Positions 46,110-54,302 of a stretch of DNA of 57,653 nucleotides are shown here, piece after piece. This DNA comes from Rossellomorea pakistanensis (GTDB lineage Bacteria; Bacillota; Bacilli; Bacillales; Bacillaceae_B). Each line of letters starts with the position of its first letter. The first letter of the stretch is position 1. Under the pieces are notes generated by a model. That model searched no databases and was not told the origin of the DNA. It saw only the letters and a program-made list of their open reading frames with translations. A program made the translations under genes and the position numbers. The stretch covers positions 1 through 57,653 of the forward strand of contig NZ_JAFBDZ010000009.1 in the NCBI RefSeq assembly GCF_016908495.1. Direction: 5' to 3'.

Positions 46110-46782
46110 GCGCATTTTTCAAAATGAACGAGGGAATATTGCGTTATTCGTTATCGGAATTTTAGCCATCATGATGGTTTTATTTGTTTTTATCCTTAAT
46201 CTTTCGAAGGTATTTGCCGTAAAAGAACAAGCAAATTCAACATCACAGCAAGCGAGCTTAGCGGCTACCGCTGTTTTATATGATCAAATTGAAGTAGCGA
46301 TTAAGAAGTACGAAGATGAGACATTGCCTGGTTTAATTGATAAACACCCAAAATCGATTGCTGAAAAGATCGACGAAAAGATTATTGAACTAAATAGTAA
46401 TCCTAACTATAGTGATTATTCATCGAATGAAATTTCTATTGAAGCTGTAGATATCGTCTTAAGAGACGAGTTAAGTAAAGGAATTGGAAAAGAGGAGCTA
46501 GCAAAAACCCTTGAAGATGAGATAGAGCAAAATATTATTAAAAGTATGACTAGTGAAGCACGACAAACAATATTAGAAAACAACGGGAACCTCCAAGGGG
46601 CTACCCTGACAATAGATGATGGACAAGTTCATGTAAAAGCATCGAATACAGTAGAAGCAACAAGCTATGATGGGTTTTTTAACAACTTTGCTGAAGAATT
46701 GTTTCAAACATCGGCTGGACCGAAGATCGACTTTCTTGAGTATATTCCCTTCTTTGGCGTCGGGGAAAGGTCGTTAGAGTGA
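46093..46782 (+). CDS. TadG/TadF-like pilus-associated protein without VWA domain
   Basis: The 229-residue protein has N-terminal ERGNIALFVIGILAIMMVLFVFIL, a Tad_G-like helix, and then a helical extracytoplasmic part with many Glu/Lys. The residue at +5 after a possible ERG cleavage is Phe, not Glu, so processing by prepilin peptidase is doubtful. Gram-negative TadG carries a VWA domain that is missing here. Overlap with tadE shows a common transcript. Confidence 0.75.
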   Translation: MKLEVKRIFQNERGNIALFVIGILAIMMVLFVFILNLSKVFAVKEQANSTSQQASLAATAVLYDQIEVAIKKYEDETLPGLIDKHPKSIAEKIDEKIIELNSNPNYSDYSSNEISIEAVDIVLRDELSKGIGKEELAKTLEDEIEQNIIKSMTSEARQTILENNGNLQGATLTIDDGQVHVKASNTVEATSYDGFFNNFAEELFQTSAGPKIDFLEYIPFFGVGERSLE

Positions 46783-46833
46783 TTCCTTTTTTAAACAGTT
46801 TATTAGAAGAATTATAGAAAGAGGAGTGTGGAT

Positions 46834-47028
46834 ATGTCTAAAAAAGAAAAACGATGGAGAATCTTTTATTTGTGTTTAATGATCTTTTTCTATGCAATAT
46901 ATGTACCTGTTTCTGTTCTAATGTGGTTAATTGGCGATGAAGGTTTTCCGATTACAGCAGTGGCGGTTGGAATCGGACTTCCCATTATGAGGAAAAACCA
47001 TATTCAACAAATACAATCGAGAGCTTGA
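46834..47028 (+). CDS. Small two-helix membrane protein
   Basis: The 64-residue protein begins with a basic MSKKEKRWR segment, has two hydrophobic helices (about 10-30 and 38-52) and a basic end RKNHIQQIQSRA. ATG 46834 has AGAGGAG upstream. The stop lies inside the stem of a terminator. Last gene of the pilin sub-cluster; function unknown. Confidence 0.7.
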   Translation: MSKKEKRWRIFYLCLMIFFYAIYVPVSVLMWLIGDEGFPITAVAVGIGLPIMRKNHIQQIQSRA

Positions 47029-47049
47029 GGATAACTCAAGCTTTTTTTA
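47022..47049 (+). terminator. Terminator of the Tad/pilin sub-operon
   Basis: AGCTTGAG-GATAA-CTCAAGCT followed by TTTTTTAT. It separates the pilin genes from the second WEG cassette. Confidence 0.9.
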
Positions 47050-47120
47050 TAGCCCATTAGCTTAATAGAAAGAAAAAAATAGAGTTAATGAAGTTAATAC
47101 ATAGAGAAAGGAAAAGAGCG

Positions 47121-48389
47121 ATGTTTGAAAAAGTAATGAAAAAAGTTTTCGTTATGTTGGCTTTATTCATCGTTCTTTTCCAATCATTTTCGATTCCAGC
47201 TTTAGCGACCATCCAACCATGGAAAGGAAACTCATGGGAAGGAAATCCGTGGGAAGGTGATCCATGGGATGGTGCTGATCTACAATGGAAAGGCGAATCC
47301 TGGGAAGGAAACCCTTGGGAAGGAAACACAACAGAGGGAAATGATTGGGAAGGAAACGGTACAGAAGGTCAAGGAACAAAGGGAAATAGGACACAAGGAC
47401 AAGATTGGCAGGGACATCAATGGTACTTGGATCCTTGGAAAAATAATGGCTGGGATCCAAATGATTTTCGTGGAAATGGAACGAATGGGATTCCATTTAG
47501 TGGGGATGGAACCAACGGGAATCCATTTATGGCTAATGGATCAGAATACCAGTTGACAGAGTCATCTCCGATTAAGGAGCCGACTGCAGATGATCCAATC
47601 TATTCTGGTTATGATTGGATTAAATTCGGAGTTAGTGATATAGGGTTAGGAACACTTCAGACACTTGCAGAGAATAATATTGATTTAAGTGATCTGGGTA
47701 CATGGAATACCAAATCTAAAACATTTTACTTAAAGCTATTGGAAACATCCTTTAAGTTTTCGGCAAAGGATATCAGTTTACTAGAAGCAGGCGTGGACGC
47801 ATTAGATGTGGGGAAGAATGTTAATGAGTTCAGAAGTAATATTCAGAATGTACGAGATACTGCTTCTCTTTTAGGCTCTAGAATGTCGCCTTACATCTCA
47901 AATCCTCAGCTTGTAATGGATGGCATCAGAAATGCAAAATTGTCGAATATCGCTTCTTCAGCAGCACAGTTTGGTTCAAACACCACAAACGCTTTTAAGG
48001 CAATGGCTCCATTAGGGAAATTAAATGTAGTTGGGGCGGCTGTGGGAGCAGGGTTCTCTGCTGTAGACTCGTTTAATAATACGGTTAAGCTATTTAATGC
48101 AGATACTGGAAAAGAAAGAGTTGCTGCGGGAGCTGATCTCGCTCAAAGCTCAGGAAGTTTACTTATGAATGTTGGAACAGGAATTGCCGCATTTCCAGGA
48201 GGGCAAGTAGTAGGTGGAGCCTTAATTGCTGGTGGTGCAGTATTATGGCTTGGTGGAACCGTCGTCAAACATTGGGGAACGATTAAAGAGGCTGTCACAA
48301 ACCCTGTTAAAACGGTCAAAAAGCTTGGAAAAGGGATAGCAGACAAAGCGAAGAAAACATGGTCAACGGTAAAAGGTTGGTTCTCTTAG
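47121..48389 (+). CDS. Secreted WEG pentapeptide-repeat protein 2, glycine-zipper C-terminus
   Basis: The 422-residue protein has the same signal peptide (ALA|T) and WEG pentapeptides as WEG protein 1 (residues 32-139, fewer NGTNG units). A different central domain follows (about 150-300), then a homologous Gly/Ala-rich C-terminus (KLNVVGAAVGAGFSAV, FPGGQVVGGALIAGGAVLWLG) ending in AKKTWSTVKGWFS. ATG 47121 and its leader GAGAAAGGAAAAGAGCG copy those of protein 1. The conserved ends and divergent middle look like module exchange. Confidence 0.85.
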   Translation: MFEKVMKKVFVMLALFIVLFQSFSIPALATIQPWKGNSWEGNPWEGDPWDGADLQWKGESWEGNPWEGNTTEGNDWEGNGTEGQGTKGNRTQGQDWQGHQWYLDPWKNNGWDPNDFRGNGTNGIPFSGDGTNGNPFMANGSEYQLTESSPIKEPTADDPIYSGYDWIKFGVSDIGLGTLQTLAENNIDLSDLGTWNTKSKTFYLKLLETSFKFSAKDISLLEAGVDALDVGKNVNEFRSNIQNVRDTASLLGSRMSPYISNPQLVMDGIRNAKLSNIASSAAQFGSNTTNAFKAMAPLGKLNVVGAAVGAGFSAVDSFNNTVKLFNADTGKERVAAGADLAQSSGSLLMNVGTGIAAFPGGQVVGGALIAGGAVLWLGGTVVKHWGTIKEAVTNPVKTVKKLGKGIADKAKKTWSTVKGWFS

Positions 48390-48407
48390 TATAGGAGGCT
48401 TGGAAAA

Positions 48408-49247
48408 ATGAACAATGAAGAAATCGTGAAGGTAGCTCAAAAGCACAAAAAGATGCTAGAAAAGATAGATGTATTTCCATATGAATTTAAAACGGACGCT
48501 ACTACCTATCAAATGGCTCATTTTTATAGGCTTACTTCAAAACTATATGGAAGTTACATCTATACACCATACGATCTTTCTTACGGTGAAGTAAAGTCAG
48601 TGTTCTATAAATTTATATTATTGGAGGAGTATCTAAAAAATAAAATAGCGAAGTTAAATGAATATGCTTCACAGGATCTAACGAAAAGTTATTATCATTA
48701 CAGAGATCTCATAAAAGAATTAGAAAAAGAAAGACATTTTTCAGCTGCAAAAGAGGAAATGAACAAAATCATTGAAGCAATCAATTATATTGAAAATGCT
48801 TTAAAGGAAGTCAGCGAGAAATATAAGGAATTTCAAAACATTTGTCAACGAATAAAGAATGAAAATTCCTTTGATAATGAGCAATTAGAGCGAATTAGAA
48901 CCATCCACGGGGAATCGCAAGCATTGCTATTTTTACAAACATTAAAGCAAAAAGATTTAGTAGACCTAGCAAAGAATATTTATAACTTCATGAAAGAAAA
49001 TGATTTAGGTCAAAATCCTTCCTTCAAAGAGGTATATGAAAAAACAAATATCCTAGTAAATGATAAATCAGTACTAACGCTGGAAAATTCATTAAGAAAA
49101 TTTGGGAAGTTAGAAGAAATAAAAGACCTATCCTACGAAGAATTAGTTCAAAAGCAGATTCAATTGTATGAAAAAGACTTTTTTATCGCCTTAAACGAAG
49201 ACTTTATTAAAAGAAGAGTAAGAAATCCTTCTGTTCAGGAGAGTTAG
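48408..49247 (+). CDS. Helical cytosolic protein of the WEG cassette, member B
   Basis: The 279-residue soluble, mostly helical, highly charged protein starts VAQKHKKMLEKIDVFPYEFKTD, recalling the KHKKWLEN...NPFSYDI start of member A1. It has a long coiled-coil middle (about 80-180) and a LLFLQTLKQKDLVDL segment comparable to IQYLQGR. It lies 18 bases after WEG protein 2 and 2 bases before the membrane-protein gene. Function unknown; role as partner inferred from repeated order. Confidence 0.7.
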   Translation: MNNEEIVKVAQKHKKMLEKIDVFPYEFKTDATTYQMAHFYRLTSKLYGSYIYTPYDLSYGEVKSVFYKFILLEEYLKNKIAKLNEYASQDLTKSYYHYRDLIKELEKERHFSAAKEEMNKIIEAINYIENALKEVSEKYKEFQNICQRIKNENSFDNEQLERIRTIHGESQALLFLQTLKQKDLVDLAKNIYNFMKENDLGQNPSFKEVYEKTNILVNDKSVLTLENSLRKFGKLEEIKDLSYEELVQKQIQLYEKDFFIALNEDFIKRRVRNPSVQES

Positions 49248-49249
49248 TT

Positions 49250-49936
49250 ATGATTCATTCTTTAAAAGAAGCCACTAGAATTTATACAGGGAAGTTTGAG
49301 GGAGTACTATTACTCTCTCTTACAATCCTTCTACCATTACTGTTGATAGACTGGTTCATAATCAATCTAGTTTATATGTTTGTTTTTAATGATTTTACCT
49401 CGGCAATGGCAGATTTCTACTATATCCTTTTGACGTTTATATTTCTTGTCATCGCTCAAATACCCTTCATCCAGTTTGTGAAGTCATATGAGACAGATGA
49501 GAAAGTCAATTATAAAAAGATTTACTATGTATTTATCACAAATGCCTTCTCCTTATTTGTGTTTGGGGTATGTATTTCATTTGTTACTTCTATAGGGATC
49601 CTACTGTTTATCCTACCAGGATTAATTTTCTTGATATTTATGTTTGTTGCACCCTACGAAGCAATTTTAGAAGGAAAATCCGTCTGGAAATCTATAAAGA
49701 CTTCAATTGTATTTACGAAAAGAAGATTTGTCCCCTTATTTTTAATTATTTTATTTATAAGTTTAACGGAAATCATCATTGGATGGGTAAGCATGTTTCT
49801 CATCTACACTGTTACAACGTCACTACTGGCTCAACTTGCTGTCCAGATGCTATTAAACCTATTAATCTTTCCTTTTTTAGCTATCTGGGTTACCTATTTC
49901 TATATGGAATGGAAAGGAAAATACCAAATATCATAG
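49250..49936 (+). CDS. Polytopic membrane protein of the WEG cassette, B
   Basis: The 228-residue paralogue of the protein at 44983. It has about six helices, a central GILLFILPGLIFLIFMFVAPYEAI, then KSVWKSIKTSIVFTKRRFVPL, both matching the paralogue. It starts two bases after the helical-protein stop. No enzymatic motif seen. Candidate immunity or export component. Confidence 0.8.
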   Translation: MIHSLKEATRIYTGKFEGVLLLSLTILLPLLLIDWFIINLVYMFVFNDFTSAMADFYYILLTFIFLVIAQIPFIQFVKSYETDEKVNYKKIYYVFITNAFSLFVFGVCISFVTSIGILLFILPGLIFLIFMFVAPYEAILEGKSVWKSIKTSIVFTKRRFVPLFLIILFISLTEIIIGWVSMFLIYTVTTSLLAQLAVQMLLNLLIFPFLAIWVTYFYMEWKGKYQIS

Positions 49937-49977
49937 AGCAATAGATAAGTAAAAAGAAATCGAGAGGAGATTTCAAC

Positions 49978-50625
49978 TTGAAAACAGCTACAGATGCAAA
50001 TGAACATATTGAGAAAAAAGAAAAAGTATTTCCCTGGCTTTCTATATGGGTGAAGCCAAGAAAAACCATTAGGTATGTAATCGATCATAAAAAATTCACA
50101 TGGGTGTTCCTATTAGCTTGTCTTGCTGGAATATCTAACGTATTAGACGGAGCGTCAACCTCCAATATTGCCGATAAAGTTTCCACTTCTGTTGAAGGAA
50201 TTGTCTTATTTGGATTATTGTTGGGACCTATTTTCGGGCTATTTATCTGGGCTATTACTTCTTTGCTGTATTGGTCTATTGGAAAACTTTTCAAAGGAAC
50301 TGGTACTTTAAAAGAAGTCATGGTGGCTTCTGCGTGGGGATTTATTCCGATTATCGTTTCATTGCTATTATGGATTCCCGATCTACAAATATTAGGGATC
50401 TTTAATTTTTCTACCCTTGCTCCACCTATGACAGCTGGGGAGAGTTTCGTCATTATTATCTCAGCTCTTTTGGAAATGGTTATATCAGTGTGGTATGTCG
50501 TCGTTTTAATCAAAGCGATTGCGGAAGCTCACCGATTCTCTGCCTGGAAAGGTCTGGGGACCGTGATTATCCCTGGCTTTGTAGTGTTCTTATTCCTATT
50601 ATTACTAATTTTTGTTTCATTATAA
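49978..50625 (+). CDS. Yip1-domain membrane protein
   Basis: The 215-residue protein has about five helices and the Yip1 hallmark N-terminal stretch FPWLSIWVKPRKTIRYVIDHK before the first helix. TTG 49978 follows GAGAGGAGATTTCAAC. Bacterial Yip1 proteins have no defined function, though some accompany secretion loci. It lies between two WEG cassettes, 24 bases before WEG protein 3, and may belong to that cassette as its membrane partner. Confidence 0.8.
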   Translation: MKTATDANEHIEKKEKVFPWLSIWVKPRKTIRYVIDHKKFTWVFLLACLAGISNVLDGASTSNIADKVSTSVEGIVLFGLLLGPIFGLFIWAITSLLYWSIGKLFKGTGTLKEVMVASAWGFIPIIVSLLLWIPDLQILGIFNFSTLAPPMTAGESFVIIISALLEMVISVWYVVVLIKAIAEAHRFSAWKGLGTVIIPGFVVFLFLLLLIFVSL

Positions 50626-50649
50626 AAAATATACGTTGGAGATGGTACT

Positions 50650-51912
50650 GTGAGAAAACAAAGAAATCGTTGGATATGTACCTTTATGGCTATCCTCCTC
50701 CTCAGCATGACCATCCTCCCTGTCACAACATCAGCAGAAATACAACCTTGGAAGGGCAACCCATGGGAAGGGAATCCGTGGGAGGGAGACCCCTGGGAAG
50801 GAAGCACATTTGAAGGCGAAGAAGAAAAGGTAGAATGGGTTGAAAAAGAAGCAACAGACGAGCTTGACCCTGAAGTACTTGAAAAATTAAAAGAAGAAGG
50901 TTTGGGGAAAGAAGAGATCGAGAAAATAAAAAACATTGAAAACCTAGAAAGCATCAAATACACGGATCCAGAGCTTTGGGAATTCTTAACGAATGGAAAT
51001 GAAATAGAAAATTATTTCAAGCGTATCGGTATCGGATTAAAGGATACGTTCATCGGTCTATGGGAAGGGACGAAGGAAGGAACAAGTAATGCTTGGGACT
51101 ATGTAAGCTCGGGGGAAATGTGGTCCGATACGAAAGGGATGGCTAGTGAAAGCTTCCGCTATTTTACATCCGGTGAGGTGTTCGACGACTTTAAATCGCA
51201 AGTTCACTATCATCTGTCAGGTCAATCATGGGAGGACTTGAAAGGCGGACTTTCATCGGCTTGGAATTATACTAGTAATATCGGAAGTTATCTTTTTTCT
51301 AAACAAAGTGTATCTGACCTATATGGGTATTTTACATCGGGTGAAGTCTTGATGGACTATGCGGAGGACTTTGAAGCCTTTGCGACGGGGGTGGATCCTG
51401 AAAGTCAGCAAAAGATTTCCGGTGGAGCGAGGGTTTTGGCAGCGGGAAGTATTTTATTCAAACCTTTGAAAGCTTTTAAAAAGTTAGATGAAATTGGAGA
51501 AGCAGCAGAGGATACTGGGGATATTGTGAAGAAGGATAGGGGGGATGAGAAAAAGGATAATAAGGGTACGGTTAATATTCCTAACAACTTTGCAGATAAA
51601 CAAAAATTAGATAGTCATTATGAAAAGCATGGACAAGAGTTTAAAGGTGAATATAAAAATGCTGATGAATATCTAAATGGAGCTAGAGATGTAATTAAAA
51701 ATGGTATAAAGGTTGAATATAGTTATAAAGGTGAAATACGAACCGGATATGTAAAATTTATGGGTAACAATCGAGATGGTAAAGCAAAGTTTGAATTTGT
51801 TGGTACGAATAATAATGGGGAAATAACTACTTATCATACTCAGAGTGGAAAGAAGTTATGGAAGACTATAAATGGTAAAAACATTCCTGTTATTAACCCA
51901 GTTGAAAATTAA
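50650..51912 (+). CDS. Secreted WEG-repeat protein 3 with polymorphic-toxin-like C-terminus
   Basis: The 420-residue protein (GTG start after GGAGATGGTACT) has a Sec signal (TSA|E at 29). Five WEG pentapeptides (32-56) are followed by an acidic linker and three repeats around YFTSGEV (about 140-235). A short hydrophobic segment and a C-terminal ~105-residue domain end the protein: KLDSHYEKHGQEF, ADEYLNGARDVI and a final TYHTQSGKKLW block. His-Lys-His-Gly followed by a late Tyr-His recalls BECR-type (barnase/EndoU/colicin) nuclease toxins, but I cannot assign a family. The last ~120 codons are more AT-rich than the middle, as in a swapped toxin tip. Confidence 0.8.
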   Translation: MRKQRNRWICTFMAILLLSMTILPVTTSAEIQPWKGNPWEGNPWEGDPWEGSTFEGEEEKVEWVEKEATDELDPEVLEKLKEEGLGKEEIEKIKNIENLESIKYTDPELWEFLTNGNEIENYFKRIGIGLKDTFIGLWEGTKEGTSNAWDYVSSGEMWSDTKGMASESFRYFTSGEVFDDFKSQVHYHLSGQSWEDLKGGLSSAWNYTSNIGSYLFSKQSVSDLYGYFTSGEVLMDYAEDFEAFATGVDPESQQKISGGARVLAAGSILFKPLKAFKKLDEIGEAAEDTGDIVKKDRGDEKKDNKGTVNIPNNFADKQKLDSHYEKHGQEFKGEYKNADEYLNGARDVIKNGIKVEYSYKGEIRTGYVKFMGNNRDGKAKFEFVGTNNNGEITTYHTQSGKKLWKTINGKNIPVINPVEN

Positions 51913-51923
51913 GGGGGGAGAGC

Positions 51924-52298
51924 ATGAGGTATATTGCACGAGTAAAAAAATTAAATCCTCATATAGAGGAAGAGGTTACAATTGAGATTCAAGACAATGA
52001 ATTTACTGGATTTGCATCCACCTGCCCGTATGAAATTGAAGAAGGAAGCTGCTATCCAGTCTTAATTAGCTTTACAATTTTAGATAAGTTAGAGGTTTAT
52101 GAACTAAATGAAGAAACAAAATGCATAGAGCGTATTAACGAAGGCTACAATTATTATATTAGAGGTATACTTCATGAAGACTTTATCGATGCCGGATTAA
52201 AGATTTCCGATGAAGATCAATATTTTCACGAATATACTTACCTAATAGGTAAACCTGTAGAATTACGAGTTGACCGAATTGATGTTGAATTTCAATAA
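51924..52298 (+). CDS. Candidate immunity protein for WEG protein 3
   Basis: The 124-residue, acidic, soluble protein without signal peptide starts 11 bases after the toxin-like gene, with AAGGGGGGAGAGC before ATG 51924. It is predicted mostly beta. No known domain is recognised. Small acidic genes directly after polymorphic-toxin C-termini are typically immunity proteins; that role is inferred from position only. Confidence 0.55.
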   Translation: MRYIARVKKLNPHIEEEVTIEIQDNEFTGFASTCPYEIEEGSCYPVLISFTILDKLEVYELNEETKCIERINEGYNYYIRGILHEDFIDAGLKISDEDQYFHEYTYLIGKPVELRVDRIDVEFQ

Positions 52299-52701
52299 CA
52301 ATGCTTTAAAATGATGCCAAAGAGATACTTTTCTCTTATTTAAATATTAAAAATATATATATTTAAGAATTAAATGATTGATAGAATCAATAAAACTAGT
52401 GTAAAGAGAAGCCGTAAAAGAATTTTAACCTCTTTTATGGCTTTTAGTGAATGTGAAAATTCTTAGTTTTTCTATTTACCAGCTTGAATTCAATAAACTC
52501 CAGAACTTTGGGAACTCTTAGAGATAATACCGAAAGAAAATACGGCTAAATATCAATCTACTTCTAAGTTTGCTGACTTTGGATTAATGAGTGAGGAGTA
52601 ACTACCTTAAAGAATATAATCCAAAAACTATCAATAAACCAAAAAAAGCATCATAAGAAAAAAACCAAATCAATACACAATAGTATACAAGGAGCTAACC
52701 A
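52299..52701. other. Intergenic region with a terminator and an orphan coding fragment
   Basis: A terminator lies at 52410-52446. At 52499-52603 a short frame reads TPELWELLEIIPKENTAKYQ then STSKFADFGLMSEE before TAA, without a start codon. It looks like a left-over C-terminus of a displaced gene, perhaps from earlier toxin-tip exchange. No other gene is visible. Confidence 0.4.
52410..52446 (+). terminator. Terminator after the WEG3/immunity pair
   Basis: AGCCGTAAAAGA pairs with TCTTTTATGGCT (one wobble) around a 9-base loop, followed by TTTAG. Confidence 0.7.
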
Positions 52702-54111
52702 ATGAAAATATTCACCACAATATTACTTTGCCTACTAATAATCACCACTGGATGCAGCGGTGAAAAGGAAGAAAAAAAAGAAGTGACTACATCTTCCCAG
52801 GCTTCAAGTGAAAAAGCAAATGCCAAATCTGAAAAAGATTCAAAGAAAGAAGAGAATAATACAGAACCGAGTAGTGAAAGTCAATCTGCTATTTTCAAAG
52901 ACTTACCTATAGTTCCAACCAATACGATTGAATTAGTTAACCAATCTCCGGGCTTATATGCAGATCAAGAAATATTGGTAGATGAAATCGAAAAAGATTA
53001 TTTACCTTTGATGAAAAAGGTACCTGTTCTCAATGAAAATGCTACAGAAGAGGATTACGATAAGTATTTCCGCTATATCTACTCACTCGTTGCGACTGAT
53101 TTTGCTGATCCCCAGGATTTAATTAAGAAGTGGGAATTCTCTAAGTTTGGTAACGAAAATATGGAAGATCCAAGACTTCAGTTTAAAGAAAACTATAATA
53201 TTGAAATCATCTTAGATTCGAGTGGAAGTATGGCAAAGGTAGCGCAGGGTGGAAAAACTCAAATGGAGCTTGCAAAGGAAGCGGTCAAAGAGTTTCTTGC
53301 CAATGCTCCAGAAGAAGCAAATGTTTCTTTAAGAGTTTACGGTCATAAGGGAACGGGTTCTGATGCAGACAAAGAGAAATCTTGTTCCAGTATCGAACAA
53401 GTCTACAAATTGAAACCATACAATCAAGAAGAGTTTAATAAAGCACTAGATCAATTTCAGCCAAGTGGATGGACACCTGTTGCTGGAGCTTTAGAATCCT
53501 CAAAGGCTAGTTTTGAAGGACTGGATGCTAAGAAAAATACGAACCTTATCTATCTTGTCAGTGATGGAATTGAAACGTGTGATGGGGATCCTGTTGAAGT
53601 AGCCGAATCATTTGCTGGGTCAAATGTGTCTCCTATTATTAATGTAATTGGTTTCAATGTCGATGCAGAAGCCCAAAAACAGTTACAACAAGTTGCTGAA
53701 AGTGCAAATGGGATTTACACGACTGTTTCTAATGGTGAGCAACTAAAAACAGAATTTCAGAGAGCCCAAGAAGTACTGGAAAATTGGGAAAGCTGGAAAA
53801 ATGATGCTCTAAGAGATGCTGATGCACAGAGAGTGGATAATAGTTTTGATATTTTAGGGTTCTCAAATGATTGGAATTCAAAATCATTAAGACAAAGGCT
53901 AAATATTAGTTATTCCATTGACATGCTTAGAGAAGAAGGGAAAATCACCTTTGATCAAAGAGATGAGTTAAGAAAACGTAATTATGAATTAGAAGATTTA
54001 GCTGAACAATCCATTGATGAAATTAGAGACGATTTACATGATTTGAATTTAAAGAAGATTGAGGATTTAAGGAAACAGATAAATGATAAATATAATACCA
54101 ATACCCAGTAG
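52702..54111 (+). CDS. Von Willebrand factor A domain lipoprotein, copy 2
   Basis: The 469-residue paralogue of the protein at 40373, with lipobox ITTGC (Cys18), a divergent Lys/Ser linker, and near-identical VWA domain (MIDAS DSSGS, VSDGIETCDGD) and C-terminal helices. The nucleotide sequence is also nearly identical over the VWA part. The two copies bracket the whole WEG/pilin cluster in direct orientation. RBS AAGGAGC before ATG 52702. Confidence 0.88.
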   Translation: MKIFTTILLCLLIITTGCSGEKEEKKEVTTSSQASSEKANAKSEKDSKKEENNTEPSSESQSAIFKDLPIVPTNTIELVNQSPGLYADQEILVDEIEKDYLPLMKKVPVLNENATEEDYDKYFRYIYSLVATDFADPQDLIKKWEFSKFGNENMEDPRLQFKENYNIEIILDSSGSMAKVAQGGKTQMELAKEAVKEFLANAPEEANVSLRVYGHKGTGSDADKEKSCSSIEQVYKLKPYNQEEFNKALDQFQPSGWTPVAGALESSKASFEGLDAKKNTNLIYLVSDGIETCDGDPVEVAESFAGSNVSPIINVIGFNVDAEAQKQLQQVAESANGIYTTVSNGEQLKTEFQRAQEVLENWESWKNDALRDADAQRVDNSFDILGFSNDWNSKSLRQRLNISYSIDMLREEGKITFDQRDELRKRNYELEDLAEQSIDEIRDDLHDLNLKKIEDLRKQINDKYNTNTQ

Positions 54112-54302
54112 CAACATCGATGATTGAAGATTTTATTAAAAGAGGGGAAGGACGACTAGTTATAAGATTAATTTAAATGGTTGTATTACTAGTTGCTCCT
54201 TTCCTATTATTTTTATGTTTATATTCTGCACTTATTTTTATTATCTAAGTTAATGAAAACAAGATTCAAATAATGAACGCAATAGACGCTAAAAAAGAGT
54301 CA

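Noticed and set aside
41831..51912. Type VII secretion WXG100/LXG effectors
   Set aside because: The WxG-looking motif is a repeated secreted pentapeptide after a Sec signal peptide, not the single WXG turn of a 100-residue helical hairpin. No EssC or other T7SS gene is in the window. Only the glycine-zipper ends resemble LXG toxins.
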